From Eumeta japonica (taxonomy: Eukaryota; Arthropoda; Insecta; Lepidoptera; Psychidae), in the NCBI GenBank assembly GCA_005406025.1, contig BGZK01000872.1, forward strand, positions 186,001-250,000: a stretch of 64,000 nt of DNA, given 5' to 3'. Below the pieces are notes generated by a model. The model saw only the letters and a program-made list of their open reading frames with translations. It was not told where the DNA came from and did not search any database. Positions 25,101-40,100 of the stretch are shown one piece after another. Position 1 is the stretch's first letter. The number at the start of each line of letters is the position of its first letter. The translations under genes were made by a program, and so were the position numbers.

Positions 25101-28100
25101 TTGCAAGTTATGGTATCAAATTAATTCGAGATGAAAATTTAGATATTAGCATTATCTTTATAAAATATCTACTTGAAATATTTTCACTTACCTAATTATT
25201 TTTAAAGTTAATAGAATATTTATAAAAAAAAATGTATAAATGTTTTCTTAAATTTTGTGAAGTTTTTCCTTTTATTAAAAAATCCTTTTTTTTCCAATTT
25301 TAGTATCGATTGAATGCTTTATTTTTTGAATGAAAATATTATTTTATCCCACGATGTTGAAACAAATAAATACTACTATGAATTTAAAGCTTTACACGAG
25401 AGTGCGGTATTCGTGACCTTGTCCCTTTCCTTATTTCTGTTCTATTTTTCTTGAACTATAGAGAGCATAAAAGCTGGTCACTTGCACAAGCAAGACCATC
25501 CCCAACATCAGAAAAACTGCTGATGCGGTGCTTTGGAAAAAATATGCATGTTTTTATTTAACTTTTTTACCATAAATAAGCTTTTTATTAGGATTTCTTT
25601 TGATAAATAAGGTATCGAGTCGATTCATTTTGATGTCTCACATATATCAAAAATTGTCAAGCACGCATATCATCATGCGACAATAAAGCGAAGAAGCTTG
25701 TAACGGAACATAGCATTGGAGCAAAATCGGTGTATACCTTTTTTTCCCCATCATTAGGCAGGAAAGAATCTTTTAGTACTGTTTTAGTATAAATGTGTAT
25801 TTAAAAATAGTTATGCACAAATGGTTAATATGACCAGGTCCGCCGGTTACACCGCCCTTGTGAATTTTTATCTATTTAAGGTTATGATTTATAACAGTAC
25901 CGGCAACCTTCTGAGCAACAACTTCGGTATTCTAAGGCATCGGAGTCCATTCGATCTATCCCTAGAGCGCCAATCGTGACCGCTAGAGTGTGCGCTAGTT
26001 TTAACATAGCAGCTTTAGCTACTACTACTACTTAGCTACCTGGCGCGTTTTGGAAGCATACGCTCCGGCTCGTTGCTGGACTACGACCTAGATGCATATT
26101 AATACTTGTTGCACGCCCCTCACGCGCATGTGACCGTTTATACGATGAGTGTAGTAACACTAGTTAAGGAAACCCCCGGTTATAACACAAATTACATCTC
26201 GCCATCTATACACACCGCACGTCATGTAATGTAACGACAAAGTCGCAAAGAACGACAAGGGAGACACTGCCTAATAAATCAACATTGTCAATAGTCTTAT
26301 TGAGAACGAATTAATTTTTGATTTCTCTATAATTTACATGGAAGTCTTCTTTTAGGAAGATCATCTCTTGTTGCGTAGTCATTTTTACTACTCGTAGTAG
26401 TTGGCCAGTGATCTTGGTTCATTTAAAATTAATTACGTTTTTAAATTAGAATGATATTGATGTTTTTTTTTAAGAGTATATCTCTATAACGATTGCATAC
26501 AATGTATATACTTTTTTAAATCTTGTTCTACTATGTTAGCTGGGGGCGTGTACAGATACCTCATTAGCCTGTGTTATTTGTCTTTATTTCCTGTAATGCC
26601 TTTGAAATTTAAAATTCTATATTAATAACAGTTAATAACACAACCGTACTAATGACGTATTTGTACATGCTCACAGCTAACGTAATGTATAAAAATGCAT
26701 AAGGAATGACACGTAACAGATAACAATGAATTTTAAATGGTAGAAACGGTACACAGTACTCAAAACTCATAGATTGCAGACGTAATAACCGAGAACTATA
26801 ACAATTAGAGATTCGTAAACAAATACTTCGATTCCATGTCAAAAGTGGACCAAAAATATAACCCTCTTTATTTATAACCTTACTTCGATAGCTACTAAAC
26901 AAAAAAAAATCGGACGATCAACAGAGGAAACTATTTTGTCTTTGCCTATGTTCATAGTAGAGAGACAAATAAAGATTTTGGTCATTATTGGTTCAACAGC
27001 AACTAAGTGATCGCCTCCTTGTATGAACGGTACCAGGACTAACGCCAACTCGTCACCGGCGTTTTAAAGAAAATAAGAGCAAATAATAGTAAAATTTTAA
27101 TTAATTAATTAGTGAAATTTGAATATAAAAAAAATTGGTTGCCTGCAAAGTCGGTTTACAAGAGATAATTATACGTGATAACGCCATAAGAAAACATTGA
27201 TGAAAAATTGCATACTTTTATGAAATGAAATGAATTATTATCACTTGCCGCAATTGTTGTTGTAATAAACAATGGAAACCACATTAACTTTTCACTTCAC
27301 TTTATAAACAGTTGACAAAACAGTTCACGCGTAGGTTGTGTGCGGCCGCTGTCTCTCTTCTACTCGAACGCTTCAGCCGATGGAGTGGAAAAGAGATCGC
27401 TCGTTCCGCGCTCTCGCTCGCACGCTCAGCTCTGGCGAAACGCGATAATGAGTCATGCTTTTTCGTGCGTGCTGCCGGCGTTCATCGATTTATAAGACGT
27501 TATCACGTCAAAATAGTTAAATATAAATATTCAACCACAGTATACAAACGAATAGCTTTTACAGAAATTGACAAAATTTAGAATCAATCATAGCGCATTC
27601 TGTTTAACAAAAAAAAGACAGAACTTACTAGCCAATGCATAAGTCCTCTTACAAATGGCGCTCACGCATCTGCCGGTCGATATCACTCCGGCGATTGGAC
27701 GTTGTTAGCTCCGAACGGTATTCGATTTGTGTGACCGGGCGGAGCTCGCATCAAAAATGAACTGGATGATCAAGTTAAATTGGATCGGCGCGCCAGATCT
27801 TTTCATCGTTGCGATGTAAATATTGATACACATCTGGGTTAGATTTATTTTTTTGTATGATAAGTTTGTACATATTCTAAAGTCGTCACAAAGTCGAGCC
27901 CGCGGTCACTTTACAAGTCTAAATGGATTTGTAACGTGTAAACGTACAATCGCATAGAGTGTTTATTGACTTTAGTTCATCACTAGCTTCCCTGAACTGT
28001 TGAACTCTATACTTGGTCATGATGATAAAAATGATATATCGTATCATACATACATTAAAGCGGGCCACGCCTATTGATAATATGAATCCTATAGAGATCA

Positions 28101-31100
28101 CCGTTTGTTCCTTCGTCCATAAGTTAGTTTTCTTGCATATCGCAAAAAAATTTTACAATATCCTCTAGTAATGAGTTAATTGAAAATATGTGAACTATAG
28201 CTATATCATATTTAACAATATCTTTTCTATTCTGAGATGATACTGTGTGACTTAAAATTATAACTTGTAGCGTTTTGAAACTCAAAAGGTACGAACTCGC
28301 ATTGGAGTATAAACTTCACCGGAATTGCGAGCATAATCGAGCCTTTGAAAAGAATTGATTTCGATAGAAACTGGAGCAGGAACGAGATGAGAACCTTGAA
28401 CCACACCAGGATCGAACGGGATTGATCTTAAATACCGAAAACGACATGGAGATCGATCAACAAAACGGAATCTGTACTGGGATGGGGTTTATGAAATGAA
28501 ATCAATAGATTTGTCCTCCGTCCACCTGAACCAAATTGCCAGCAACAGCTTAAACGTTCGCGATTTACGTTTGGTACCTGAAGTATTTTTCAATAAATAA
28601 ATTTTATTAGCAAACAATATTGCCTTCCAATTGCAATAACCAAATCACACAATTTCGAATGATCGTGCACAATCAATTAATCGTATTTCAGAAATTGCTC
28701 CTCGAACTGGCTTCATTAGGACTATACCTGATAGGCAGATTCATGGAAAGAAATACGTGACTAATCGTAAGGAATCCACGAGGTCTTCTCGCACACCATC
28801 CTTGTAAGAACACCTCTAACTTTATTAGCCGGCGCTTCGTTTTCGTTTGTTGAGGCTTGATCCGGTCGTTGTAAAGTAAACGAACGGGGATACCTCCAAA
28901 AGGCGTGTCGAATTAAAGCACGTGACCGGCACGGCTCAAAGCCGACGCGCGCATTCCTAAAGCTTTTTCACTTAAAATTATCCTTAATGTATGCGCGGTA
29001 AATTAACGCGATTGGGCACTTTCGCGCAATTTAATCCGGTGGAGGCGCAAAATTTTAAAAGCGATTTCACCTGTACAAGCTCATTACGCGGAACGCCGCG
29101 CCCTCTCGCGGCGAGTGATGCTTTATTAATGCCTGGAATAATTAACCGGATAGGTCGGCGAAAGGGAATTTTCGCTGACGCTGCGCCTCACGTGTAAGGG
29201 TCCTGAGCTCGCTCGGACGCGCCGGAGCGAATTACAAAGAATAATAAGGAAATAATGATGACGTCACGGAAGACAAAGAAATAAGAGAGAAGTTAGCAGT
29301 TTAATAAAAACGCACGTGGATGAAGAGTTGCGTGGACCGCGACTCACGCGTCTTAATCGGCATTTTTTGTATGCAACTTTGTATGCAATTTAGGTTTATA
29401 TATACATTATGTTATTTACACGCTTTTATTGGCGTGGTCTGTATGTTTGTTTGTATGTAACGGAATCTATGAACGTGATTTCATCCCTTTAAAAACTTCA
29501 GATTAATATGAAACTTTGGACACTTATCAAGAATCGATGGCAATGTAATAATTTAAATAGTTTGTCACAGTATCTTTACCAGGATCTTCAGGGTCAGTGA
29601 TATATCTGACACGCGATAGTGTCTTTGTGCCAAAGACCAAAGCGTGTGCTCATATTTTTATTTATACTCGAAGACACGGAAGAGTATTGCACGCTTTTTT
29701 ACCATAAAATATATTTTTTAATCACTATATTTTTAATTTATGTTTATTGAAAATTATTTTCTACTTTTTAATTCCGTTATCTACAAAAACATATTCTTTA
29801 ATTTCTTTAAACTATAATTTATTTTTAATAATATAGACTTAACAATGCCATTTTTTTCATATTTACTTCGAGTTCCGATAAATAACTCTCCGTGTGTAAC
29901 GGAAAATTTTATAGTTTCATGCAAATGCGTCTACAAAGATAAAAAATGCATACACGAACATGATAAAATTATAAGTGACCATCGGCAGAACACAGCACCC
30001 TAATGAAACGTGTGAACGTAAAATACGATAAATTATTTCTCTATGCATCGATTATTTATGAGACGTTATAGATCCAACTCTTGCAGACCCACTTTTTCGA
30101 ATATCTCTCGTACCAAATCTTAATCTATCTTTATCAACCAGAAAAGAGAGATAATGAGAAAAAGAGAGAAAACCGTATACACAGAGGCGCATACGCAACA
30201 TACGCGAACGAGCTTACAAAAACGAAAAACTCAAAGTAAACCTTGCATTGCTCTCGAGACATGCTCACACTGCGCGTGATTTTTCACCTATCTCGAATCT
30301 TGTTACGGCGTTCTGAATTGTTACCTTGACGCGAGTGGTAGTCGACGAGGCGCTACTGTGGGTACAATGGACCCGCACCCACTTCCAGTGCGTCTTATCT
30401 GCTTGAAGTTGTAGCGCGATAGATCCGCAAGCGGAGTTCACGATGCTCTGTGGCACCTGTTATCTTTTATCTATGCCATATACTCTTCGAAATAGTATAA
30501 TATAATGGTATATCTATAATAATCTTTGATGGTTTGAATAATCGTCAAATTTCATAGGACTCCTTCTCGTTTTGACAGCCGTTCGACTTCGCCCGGTCGG
30601 TTATGGGTTGAACATTAAAAACAGTTTGTACTTTTCTTCTGTGTTGTACTTCTTTAGCATACTTTTCCACTCGTATTAACAATGCCATACATATGTGATA
30701 GACCTTCAGAAAACATTCGATTTAAATGTTTATTTTGAAAAACCTAAATAATGAAATGTTCATATTATTTAAATTATCGCCCGAGAGTAAATATATAAAA
30801 AAGAAACAAGACGTTATCGATGTAGACGATTTCAAGGATGAAATAGGTATCAAAAAAAATAAATCCATAATTTACTATATTAAAATTCTTTATAGCGCAA
30901 TTTCATAGAAACATACACTTAGTAAAATATTCTGTGTTTTATCAGTATTAAACCAGAATTTTAATTATTCGTACTTGTCGGATTTCATTACAGCACTTTT
31001 AATAGCTTCAGTGCTTAGTGATGCAAATATACAACTTCATATCCACTTTCACAATATTAGTGCAATGTAATAGGTAATTTAAATATCGTGATCACGGGAT

Positions 31101-34100
31101 CATAAACACGGATATAATTAACGACATATTTACATAAACACAGCAGTATTTATTGTGCCCAGTGCAAGTAAATAACACAACAATGAAGACGAAGCAGAAG
31201 AAAAATAGTAGACGAAAGTACGGTACGAGTTACCAAATTAATTGTTGTTACATTAAAAATAACTTTGGAATTACTTACAACGTTTGAAAGCAATTAAAAA
31301 AAAATTAAAAAAAAGTGTGTGTGTGTATTAGTGTACACACGTAAGAAGTGAAACTTCTTTATGACATCATTTTTCGAAAAATGATTTACTATTTACAACT
31401 ACACAGAAATTGGTTGAATAAAGCTAAATTAGACAAAGTTTATGCAAAAAGCTTTTATTATCATAGACATGGATACAAAAATAATACAATTATTTCACCT
31501 TTCTGCTACTAAGATTATAGCATTTCATTAATTTTAATAGAATTATTACTATTATTATTATCGTTATTATATATTTTTGTAATTAATGGCTTAACTCACT
31601 GATATTTACAATCAAAAACTAAGGTTAACCTGAAATAACCTTAAAAAAATAAATACCGTAATCACGTCCCACGTGTTGAATGTATTAGAAAAAAGGTTTA
31701 ATTACTTACTTCTGTTAGAAATCCACTGGAATTAGAATAAATATCTTTTATTCTTTTTGCCAATAACTTTATTAAAATTTTTTTCGCTAATCACTTAATT
31801 GAAATATTATTTTTCACGTCACTACTGAGTTTCAGAAATAGAAATGTTCAGAGTTTCATGCAGGAGACTTGGTAATGGTATATGTACCTAGAAGGGTGAT
31901 AGGTAAAACTTTTCAATTAATTCGATGTTATAAAGGGCCATATAGAATTGTAGGAAAATTATCGAACGCTACATATAAAATCGAGTCACTCAATGAAAGA
32001 ATGTGAGATATAGTTCATGTATGTCGGTTGAAAAGGTTTCAACTTAGATAATAGGAAAATGTAATATATACAAACTGTAAATAGATCTAGGGTGTTGACA
32101 GAAAGTATATGTGACAGGTGGCCTTAGTAACAATTATGTTTATGCCACGATGAAATTAATAACATTGAATAAATATGGCGCGTAACGGAAAAATGTTGCC
32201 CAGAAATAAAGATGGCGCGTAACAGAAAAACGTTACATTGCTATAAAATTTCTCCCATACGCCGATAAAGAAGTTTCACTTCAAAAAGTTCTAGGACAAA
32301 TTTGAATCCGGGCACCGTGCGCGCGTGACTTAAAGCTAAACAGTTGAACTAAATCGTACTGATGATCCTCGGACGAAAATAGTTGTTTTATATTTGATAT
32401 TACTACCGCCATCTGTTGGCAATTACAAAAACATAAAACATTCATTTCAATCTCCATTTCAGATATTTAAGCGAAATGATATGTCAAAACATGAATAACT
32501 GCGCGTTAAAAAATTCCATTACAGCTAACCGGTGCTATATCAAGCTGTGATTTTCAATACAGTTATTTCGAGTCGATTAGTGATGAAATTAAAAAAGAAA
32601 TTAAGCTTATAAGTTAAATATTTTTTTAGTTATCGTGGTCACACCCGGTGTAGACGGGATTTTCAGGCGACAGTAGAAGCATACCTACGCTCGCGCTTGA
32701 GGCATGCAACAGTGGTTATTTATGACAGAATGTGTTCTGTTAACTCGTTCATTTCGTATTGTAATAAATTACCAAATAATTTTTATATGCCACATATTGC
32801 GATTCAAACGATACAGCCCTTTAAAGAGAGGGCAGACGGGCGGATGGACGGAGGCGGTGTAAATTTAATAATAAGGTCCCATCCAGCACAGACTCTAAAA
32901 GCTAAGAGCTGTAACACCTGACACACGTACAGAGAAAGTAAACGATTCGGTCCATTAATAATTGTCCCATTATAGAACAATTCGCTATACAGTACTCGGA
33001 ATAAAAAAAAAAGAGATATTTTCGTTCGTAATTTTCAGACGAGCCGCCTGACTGCCGAAGTATCTTTTTCGCGTGAATGAACTATACACAAATTACATTT
33101 TACTCGTAGACAAAATAAAGATAATACATAATTCAGCCGGCACGAGCGGAATCTCCGTCGAGCCGGGCACACGTCAGCGACGTCTGTCTGGAGGGGGATG
33201 GGGGGGTGAGGTATATTTTTTTTATTTCTGTTTGGAAATAAATAAACGAAACTGTCCGTCTGGTTGCATCACGACGCCTCGGCGATAGGTATGTTCAGAG
33301 CCTTCTTTTATCGTCCGTTGAAATCTGAGAACTGATATGACGCCGAAGGAATAGAACTACAGAGAACTTGGATACTGGATATGATACAAATAGAGTTCTG
33401 TGTGTGTCATTTTTTGCGCGGAAAATAAATGCTTGAACTGTTTTACATAATACCTTACACACCACTTATTTCAGCTTGAAGCTTACTTGTGCCTAACGAT
33501 ACTAATCCGAGTTTTATTTTGGAACTTTCCTTATGCTAGACAGGCTACCAGCCAATATTAGTGACGTCCATCTCGCCATATGATACGAAGCCGTAGAGAA
33601 TCCTCGTCGAAAGACAAACCCTGGGTACAGTAGCCACGATATATAGACGTTCAGGACGAACAGTCATGATTAAATCCGTACACAAAATTTCATCTATATA
33701 TTGTTCACCGTTAAAGAGTTCTTTCGCTCGAAGCCAACCCTGAGAGTTCAATCAGGTTATATTTATTAAACAGATTGCAATTGGAACTGAATCAATATGT
33801 AAAATTTTAATTTCGTAGAAGAAGAGGAAGCGGTTTGAATTCAGCTTGCAAGAAGTGACCTAAACAAACATACAAACTTACATTACACCTTAAATAACAG
33901 TTTTTTATATATTGATATTCCATCCGTGGCTTAGCTCGCGTGGACATAGAATGAGTTCCTGCATCTTTTATATCAGTCAATCCTGACGAAAATTCCATGT
34001 TCGATTTTTCTCGTGTTAGTGTACGCTGAATGTGGATACGATTCCCAGGGTCGGATTGAGCTTGAAGGGCCCGGGTGGTTTTACGGATTCAAAGACTCCC

Positions 34101-37100
34101 CAGAAGCCTTCGATAAAGGTAAATGAGACACACAGTTTTAATGGTTAAAAACGTACGTCGAATGTCACCAAGCAGATAAAAATCGATTTAATCGTTCGAT
34201 ACTTGCGGCCGTCCAAAAAATTCCAAAAAAGTGCTTTTTTGTAAAACACAATACACTTCACACTAACTTTCCAGTTTTTTGACATGTTTATTGTAAAACA
34301 TCCATCATTTCATACAACGAAAAACTACTTTAAATGGCGCAAAACAGATCAAAACTGGCTATTACATTCAAAAATTATGGCCTTTAAAAATTAAAATAAA
34401 ATGAATTTTAATAACTTTAAAATGTTTTGTTAGAGCAATATTTTTGAAAGGACCTCATTTTTGTACTGAAAAACGGCTTTTAATCTCACAATTTGATTAT
34501 CTAATCGATAAACACTGTTGTTCGATAAAAATCTACAAAAAAAAAACGCAATTATAATTTTTGAACTCAAAAATGTACAAAAGTCATATCTCTGAGCTAA
34601 ATAGTGAGAAGTTTGAGGGATGGTTTCGTAGTCAACCGTTTTTCTAATTTATCTGTTTCATTTCTTTCTGAATATGAATGAACTATTTTACATGTAGGTT
34701 GTAAGCCTGAGAGTTAGGTGTAGTCGGGGCGGCGCAGGTCGGGCCCGGCCGGCAAACGCCACCTCGACTATATGACCAGTCCGACACTGACGATCCCGGT
34801 GGTAACTAACATGAATCTTGTATCTAAGTCGCATTTTCTTTGTGATTTGACGTCAAAGGTATACGATTTAATTACGCAATGTTGTTAAACCGCACACGCA
34901 ATGAGGTGACTTCAATGACAGTATATGCTTCATTCATTTTCGTTTAAAATTGTTTATACTTTGCATTACAAACCAGGCAACGTATTTTATTTAAAAATTA
35001 TTAAATAGGAATATTATGTTGTATAACGGACACAAGCGACCCGGTGCTGTTCATTTACATGCTGTATAAGTTAATTCTGTCTCGTTTCATAGGCAAAGTG
35101 GACGAGAAGGCGACACAGCTGCACGCGATCGCGTCGCTGAAGGTGCTGCTGGAAGCGACGCGGCCGGCGGCCGGGAAGGCCGGCGCGACCGCGGCCCGGC
35201 ACTCGGCCGCCACCGCCGCGCCCTCCAAGGACGTACCTCCGGACCTTCCCAACGGGGGCATCGCCGAGGTCCCGCTCGACGCCATCGAGGAGGTAACCAC
35301 GTCCGGCGGTGTTTAGTTGAGAAATCATTGATGAATTCAAAGATAAACCGAATAGAAAAAAAAAATTATGTATTAGAATAACTGCTTTATTATTTTTAAA
35401 CAAGACGCTCGCATTCATTCAACTTTCGTAAAACTGTCAAACTTTTATTTAATCTTCTATAAATATATCGTCAATCAGTTGCCCGCTTTTTGACGAATTG
35501 TTATTTTCCCGAATTTTTTCACGTAATATTATTAATAAATATATCTTTTATAGCACCTAACCTTTCGCCCGCGACTCGCCATCGATATCACAATAATGAT
35601 GTGAAGAATCATACATATTTAACGAATTAAACGCCTGGAGGATAAATACAGAAATCGTATATTTGTGGTTCACGTCTTGCACCGCTGTCTTCTTATATAC
35701 TACAATTTTACTTTATTCTTAAATATTATTCTAAAGCAAAAAAAATGCGATTTTTTTTTTTCTCGTTTTATATTTTCTTCTAAATCCAAAATAATATGAA
35801 GTAAATCTATATAATTATTTTCAAAGTCGGTATGCCTGCAACATAATTTTTGATTTCTATTTATTCATTGTCAAAATCTCAATCTAATTTTCGCAGAAAC
35901 GGAACTCGACTCACGACCCACCTTTAACCCTTCAGTTAAAAATTGACATCGATTTGGCGAGGTTTGTACGCGGGATCGCAACGTCTAAATTTATATAACG
36001 ATATTATTCACATATAAAATAAAAATAACAGAAGATACTTTTTATAGGGAGGCACTAAAAAAGTTCTTGAAAATGGTAGAAATTTGTCGTTCAAAGAAAA
36101 TGTAGTGAACTTAAATAGTATGAAAATATAAATATGAACAGCTCCCTTTATATATAGACAAAACCTATTATATGCTTCAAAAAATTGGGAAGATTCATTG
36201 ACCAACACTCTAGTATATACTTTTTGGTTAATCATTATTGCTGTTAAAGATAGTTTGGTGGGAGGGTCGAATACATTTCAAAATTATATTTTATTTTCAA
36301 CCGACTTCAAAAAACGAGGAGGTTCTAAACCTACAGATTAACTCATTATGCATGAGAATGACGGAAACTAATTATATAAAAAATAAAAATAGAAATAAAA
36401 TATTCACGTCGATAAATTTTGTACATTATATAGTGCATGTATTCAAAATTGTTGGAAATATTCATAAACAAGTTTTCCCATGGGAAGTTTTGTACTCTCG
36501 CGGTAAACTCGAAAGACGATAGAAGCGAGACTCGCGGACGAGTTTTGCTTCTTTCGTCTGGGCAGACCCAGGATCTAAGATATGGAATTATCTAATAAAT
36601 TCAAAACAAGCATCCGCCGTACATCTATTGGTCGAAAAGCACCCGCCCGCGAGCGCTGCTACCGGGAATGGGTGTAGTTTTGCAGTTGCACACAATCAAG
36701 TCGCTAAAGCTGCGCCAGTAGTCGCCCGCGGGCACTTACAAAATACATGTTTGTTTTCTAATAATTACATGTTTCATTAATCAAATTTACCAAATAGAAA
36801 AAATACAATAAAAAGTAAAAATATCTCTGAAAGAATCAATAAAATTGTTTTTATTTAAGTTGCACAGAAACCGTAAAAGAATTTTGACGTCTGAAAATGT
36901 TTAGACATCAAAAATTGTTTCCTATTTCGTCGTTTTTAAATATCAAGATTTTTTAGTTCTTTAGATCAGATATTCTTCATTTTCATAGCTTATGAACTAC
37001 GTTTTTTAATTAGAAATCCTAGAAGTTGTTATGTTTGGGTTTCACATGTTTAATAAAACCTAACTTTATCTAATATATAGTAATAAAACTCGCCGCTGAT

Positions 37101-40100
37101 CTATTTGTATTTTGTTATCGCTGCACCTGTAATATTCAATTATATTACTTTTATCATAGTACCTTTATATCGTAACAAAAGATCACAGCACGCTCCTACG
37201 TTGAACCGAGGAAACTCGTTAAATGTATTACTAGGTCAGGGGAAAAGTTTTTTCCTATTTTATAAGTAAAAAAGTTGCAGTAAAATCTCTTTGGTTGTCC
37301 CATTTGCATCTGGCTGGTTTTGAAATCATTAAATAAATGACATTTTAAAAAAAAAACAACAAAAAAGTAAAAACGGTGTCCCGCCATTTTTCTATTCTTT
37401 TTCTGTCCACCAAAGCTAACGTAGAAATTAGATACATTTTGAAGTTTTATTCCAAAAAAATGGAAAAATGTGACACAAGCCGCTAAAAAAAATTGTGACT
37501 TTATGTATTTAATGCAGTATCGATAAGCATAGCACAAAACTGGTTCAAGCGTTTTCGTTCCGGTAATTTTGATGCCAAAGATGAAGGTCGCTCTGGTCGA
37601 CCTGTTACGGATAAAGTCGATGTCATTTTGGAAAAGTAGAGTAAGATCGGCATATTAGATTTACCCCCTTTTAGCGCCGGGTAAAACCATCAATGGCAAC
37701 AGCTGATGAGACTCAAGCTAGAAGTGGAGTAAAAACGGCCGATATCGATCAACGGAAAGGGTGTGGTTTTTTATAACGCTTTTATTAACTTCATCTGTAT
37801 GTATGTATGTTTATCTGTAACCGACTCCTTCGGACTGGATTTTAATCCACTATGAACGGTCAGATTGAATTTAGACTTTGTAGATTTGTCAAGGACCGAT
37901 GGCAATACAACAGTTTCATATTTTGAAAAATGAAATTTAGAAAATAAATTTATTATAATTTCTGAAATTTTACTGTACTGTAATAGTGATGAGTTCGATC
38001 AAATGGAAAGGTTACTTAGTCATTAACGATATAAACTTAAGTTAATTGTCATACGTAAGATATTCTAAAATCAAGGGTTTTCTTTATAAATTCTATTGAT
38101 ATCGTTTTGAGACCAGAACTAATGATGAACCAAACGAAAAAGTGAAATATAATTCTTAATATAGGAATAAAATAATCACCAAAAAATATTAGTATTATTG
38201 TGAAAAAAGCTTGGGGTGATCGATAAATCAGTTCTCAGAAATATTCGATTGGTACGATTAGTCCAAAAATATTACGAAAGTTATGGCACAAAGCAGCCCC
38301 ACGTGTTTTTTCACAATAATACTAATATTTTACTTTCATTATTTTATTCCTATATTAAGAATTATTTTTCACTTTTAATTCTATTTATCATTCAAACGTG
38401 TTTTTTAGTGTTTTTTTTTAACTATATATTATTCGCCAGATCACACACATCTTTAGCCACTAAGCAAATATTGAGAGAGTTTGATTGGGGAGTGTTAATA
38501 CATCCACCGTATAGTCCCGATGTTACACCCACAGATTATCACCTGTTTCGGTCTCTTCAGAATTCTTTGGATAGTGTTAGGTTCATATCAATTGAGAACT
38601 TTCAAAACTACTTGTCGCAGTTTATTGATCAGAAGTCTCAAAATTTCTGCAGCAATGAGATCTTGACACTACCTACAAAATGGAAACAAGTTGTTGAATA
38701 AAAGCTACCACTACTATATATATAATAATACTATAAATATAAACTACTGCGACAAGTAGTTTATATATATAGTAATTAAATCAAAATAAAATATGATGAA
38801 AAATTCAAAGCAAATCAAATTATAAGCCTCTCGATTTGTATACAAAAATTGTTGGAGGATACACCTCTACAGACTGACACACCTCTAGGATACACCTCTA
38901 CAGATGATACAGGCTGACCTAAAAAATTACATTAAAAAAAACTTGAAAATTCAATTTTGTCATCTTAACGTTGAGAGGAATCAATTTACGACAAAAAAAA
39001 ACTATCAAATATATTCTTAGGGTAGTATTCAGCGTCACTCTCTAAACCCTAGGTAATAGCTACTGCTGACGTGAATTTTGGAAGCATTTATGTAAATTCG
39101 TCCGTAAGGAAGCCTTGCTAATCGATTTTCCAGTGGCAGCGCTTCTTTTAGCTTAAATCGCATACTTCTGCGCCTGCGTCGAGAACACGTTATTATTTCA
39201 GCATCGATAACGATAAAAAAAATGAAATATATTAAAGTTTTATAAATAGTACAGGAGCTGTCTAATTCAATTCATTTTATCGAGCCCTTTGGTTTTGGGT
39301 ACTATTCAGAGATATATTGAAGAAGCCGGAAAATGCTCGAATATGATCCCACATATTACTTGGCTTTGTGTTCGAACTGTTGTATAATTTTCTACTGTAA
39401 AAGGTGAAGTAATTAGGATTCACCTACTATACTACAATATAATTCTAGATTTAAGCATTCCGAAAAGGTAACTGAAAGAGATAAAGAAGCTTCGTTAATC
39501 TTATATATGCTTTAATCGCCGACCACTTCAAACAATTCCGTCATTTAATTAATACTATGAAGCAAAGTAAATTGTGTGTAGCGAAGAATTATGCTGAGCC
39601 ATACCTCTCGCGTATGCCTTTTATTCTATCCACACTCGCCTATCACGGGCCCGGGGCCGCAGACGACCTTCGTCACCTCGTCACATTGTCCGGGATCCGA
39701 CAATTTAACGCGCTATCCACGGCACGTAGTGAGTGATTGAGATAGTTAAAAATTAGTTCAAAAAGTCATTGGACGATTTACCCGTGACCAACATACGAAC
39801 GCCGTACCTTCCGGTTCGAAGACAACGTTCTTAACCAGTAAGCCTATAGCGCTCTAGTTTTTACTAAAAATGGTGTATGCAGTTTGAATTCGAAGAATAT
39901 CTAAAAACACGTTTTATTTAGTTACAATTTTTAATTAATGTAAGAGGATAAATAAATAAATGCAATAAATACTTTCGGAAACAAACGCAGCGCTCTTTCA
40001 TACCAAACTAAACAACGAGCCTTGTACTATTGATTTCAGGTTATTTATACACGAAACATATAGTTTTTTTTTTTTTTTATAATGTATTCAAATACTACGA

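Larger units (their letters stand above)
37440..38701 (+). mobile_element. Mariner transposase relic (copy 2), interrupted by other repeats
   Basis: Pieces in order: [33 protein letters not shown] (DNA-binding N-terminus), [16 protein letters not shown]. Then there is an internal deletion to LLPPFSAG and QLMRLKLEV, and a break at about 37773. The C-terminal third resumes at about 38430 with [20 protein letters not shown]. The third catalytic Asp motif follows ([20 protein letters not shown]), and the frame ends with KWKQVVE and TAA. The GDE and HDN motifs carrying the first two catalytic Asp residues are lost. A possible 5' end is TACTAGGTCAGGGGAAAAG near 37229, but I found no matching 3' repeat. 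The family differs from the mariner at 23939-24417. Confidence 0.85.

Noticed and set aside
35055..35418. Two minus-strand open frames (81 and 115 codons)
   Set aside because: They overlap NCKX exon b and owe their openness to its GC-rich Ala/Gly composition.
38288..38330. Reading HVFFHNNTN within the mariner insertion, similar to the mariner VVFHHDNARPH motif
   Set aside because: It coincides with the right arm of an inverted repeat, whose left arm carries the same bases in reverse; probably coincidental.
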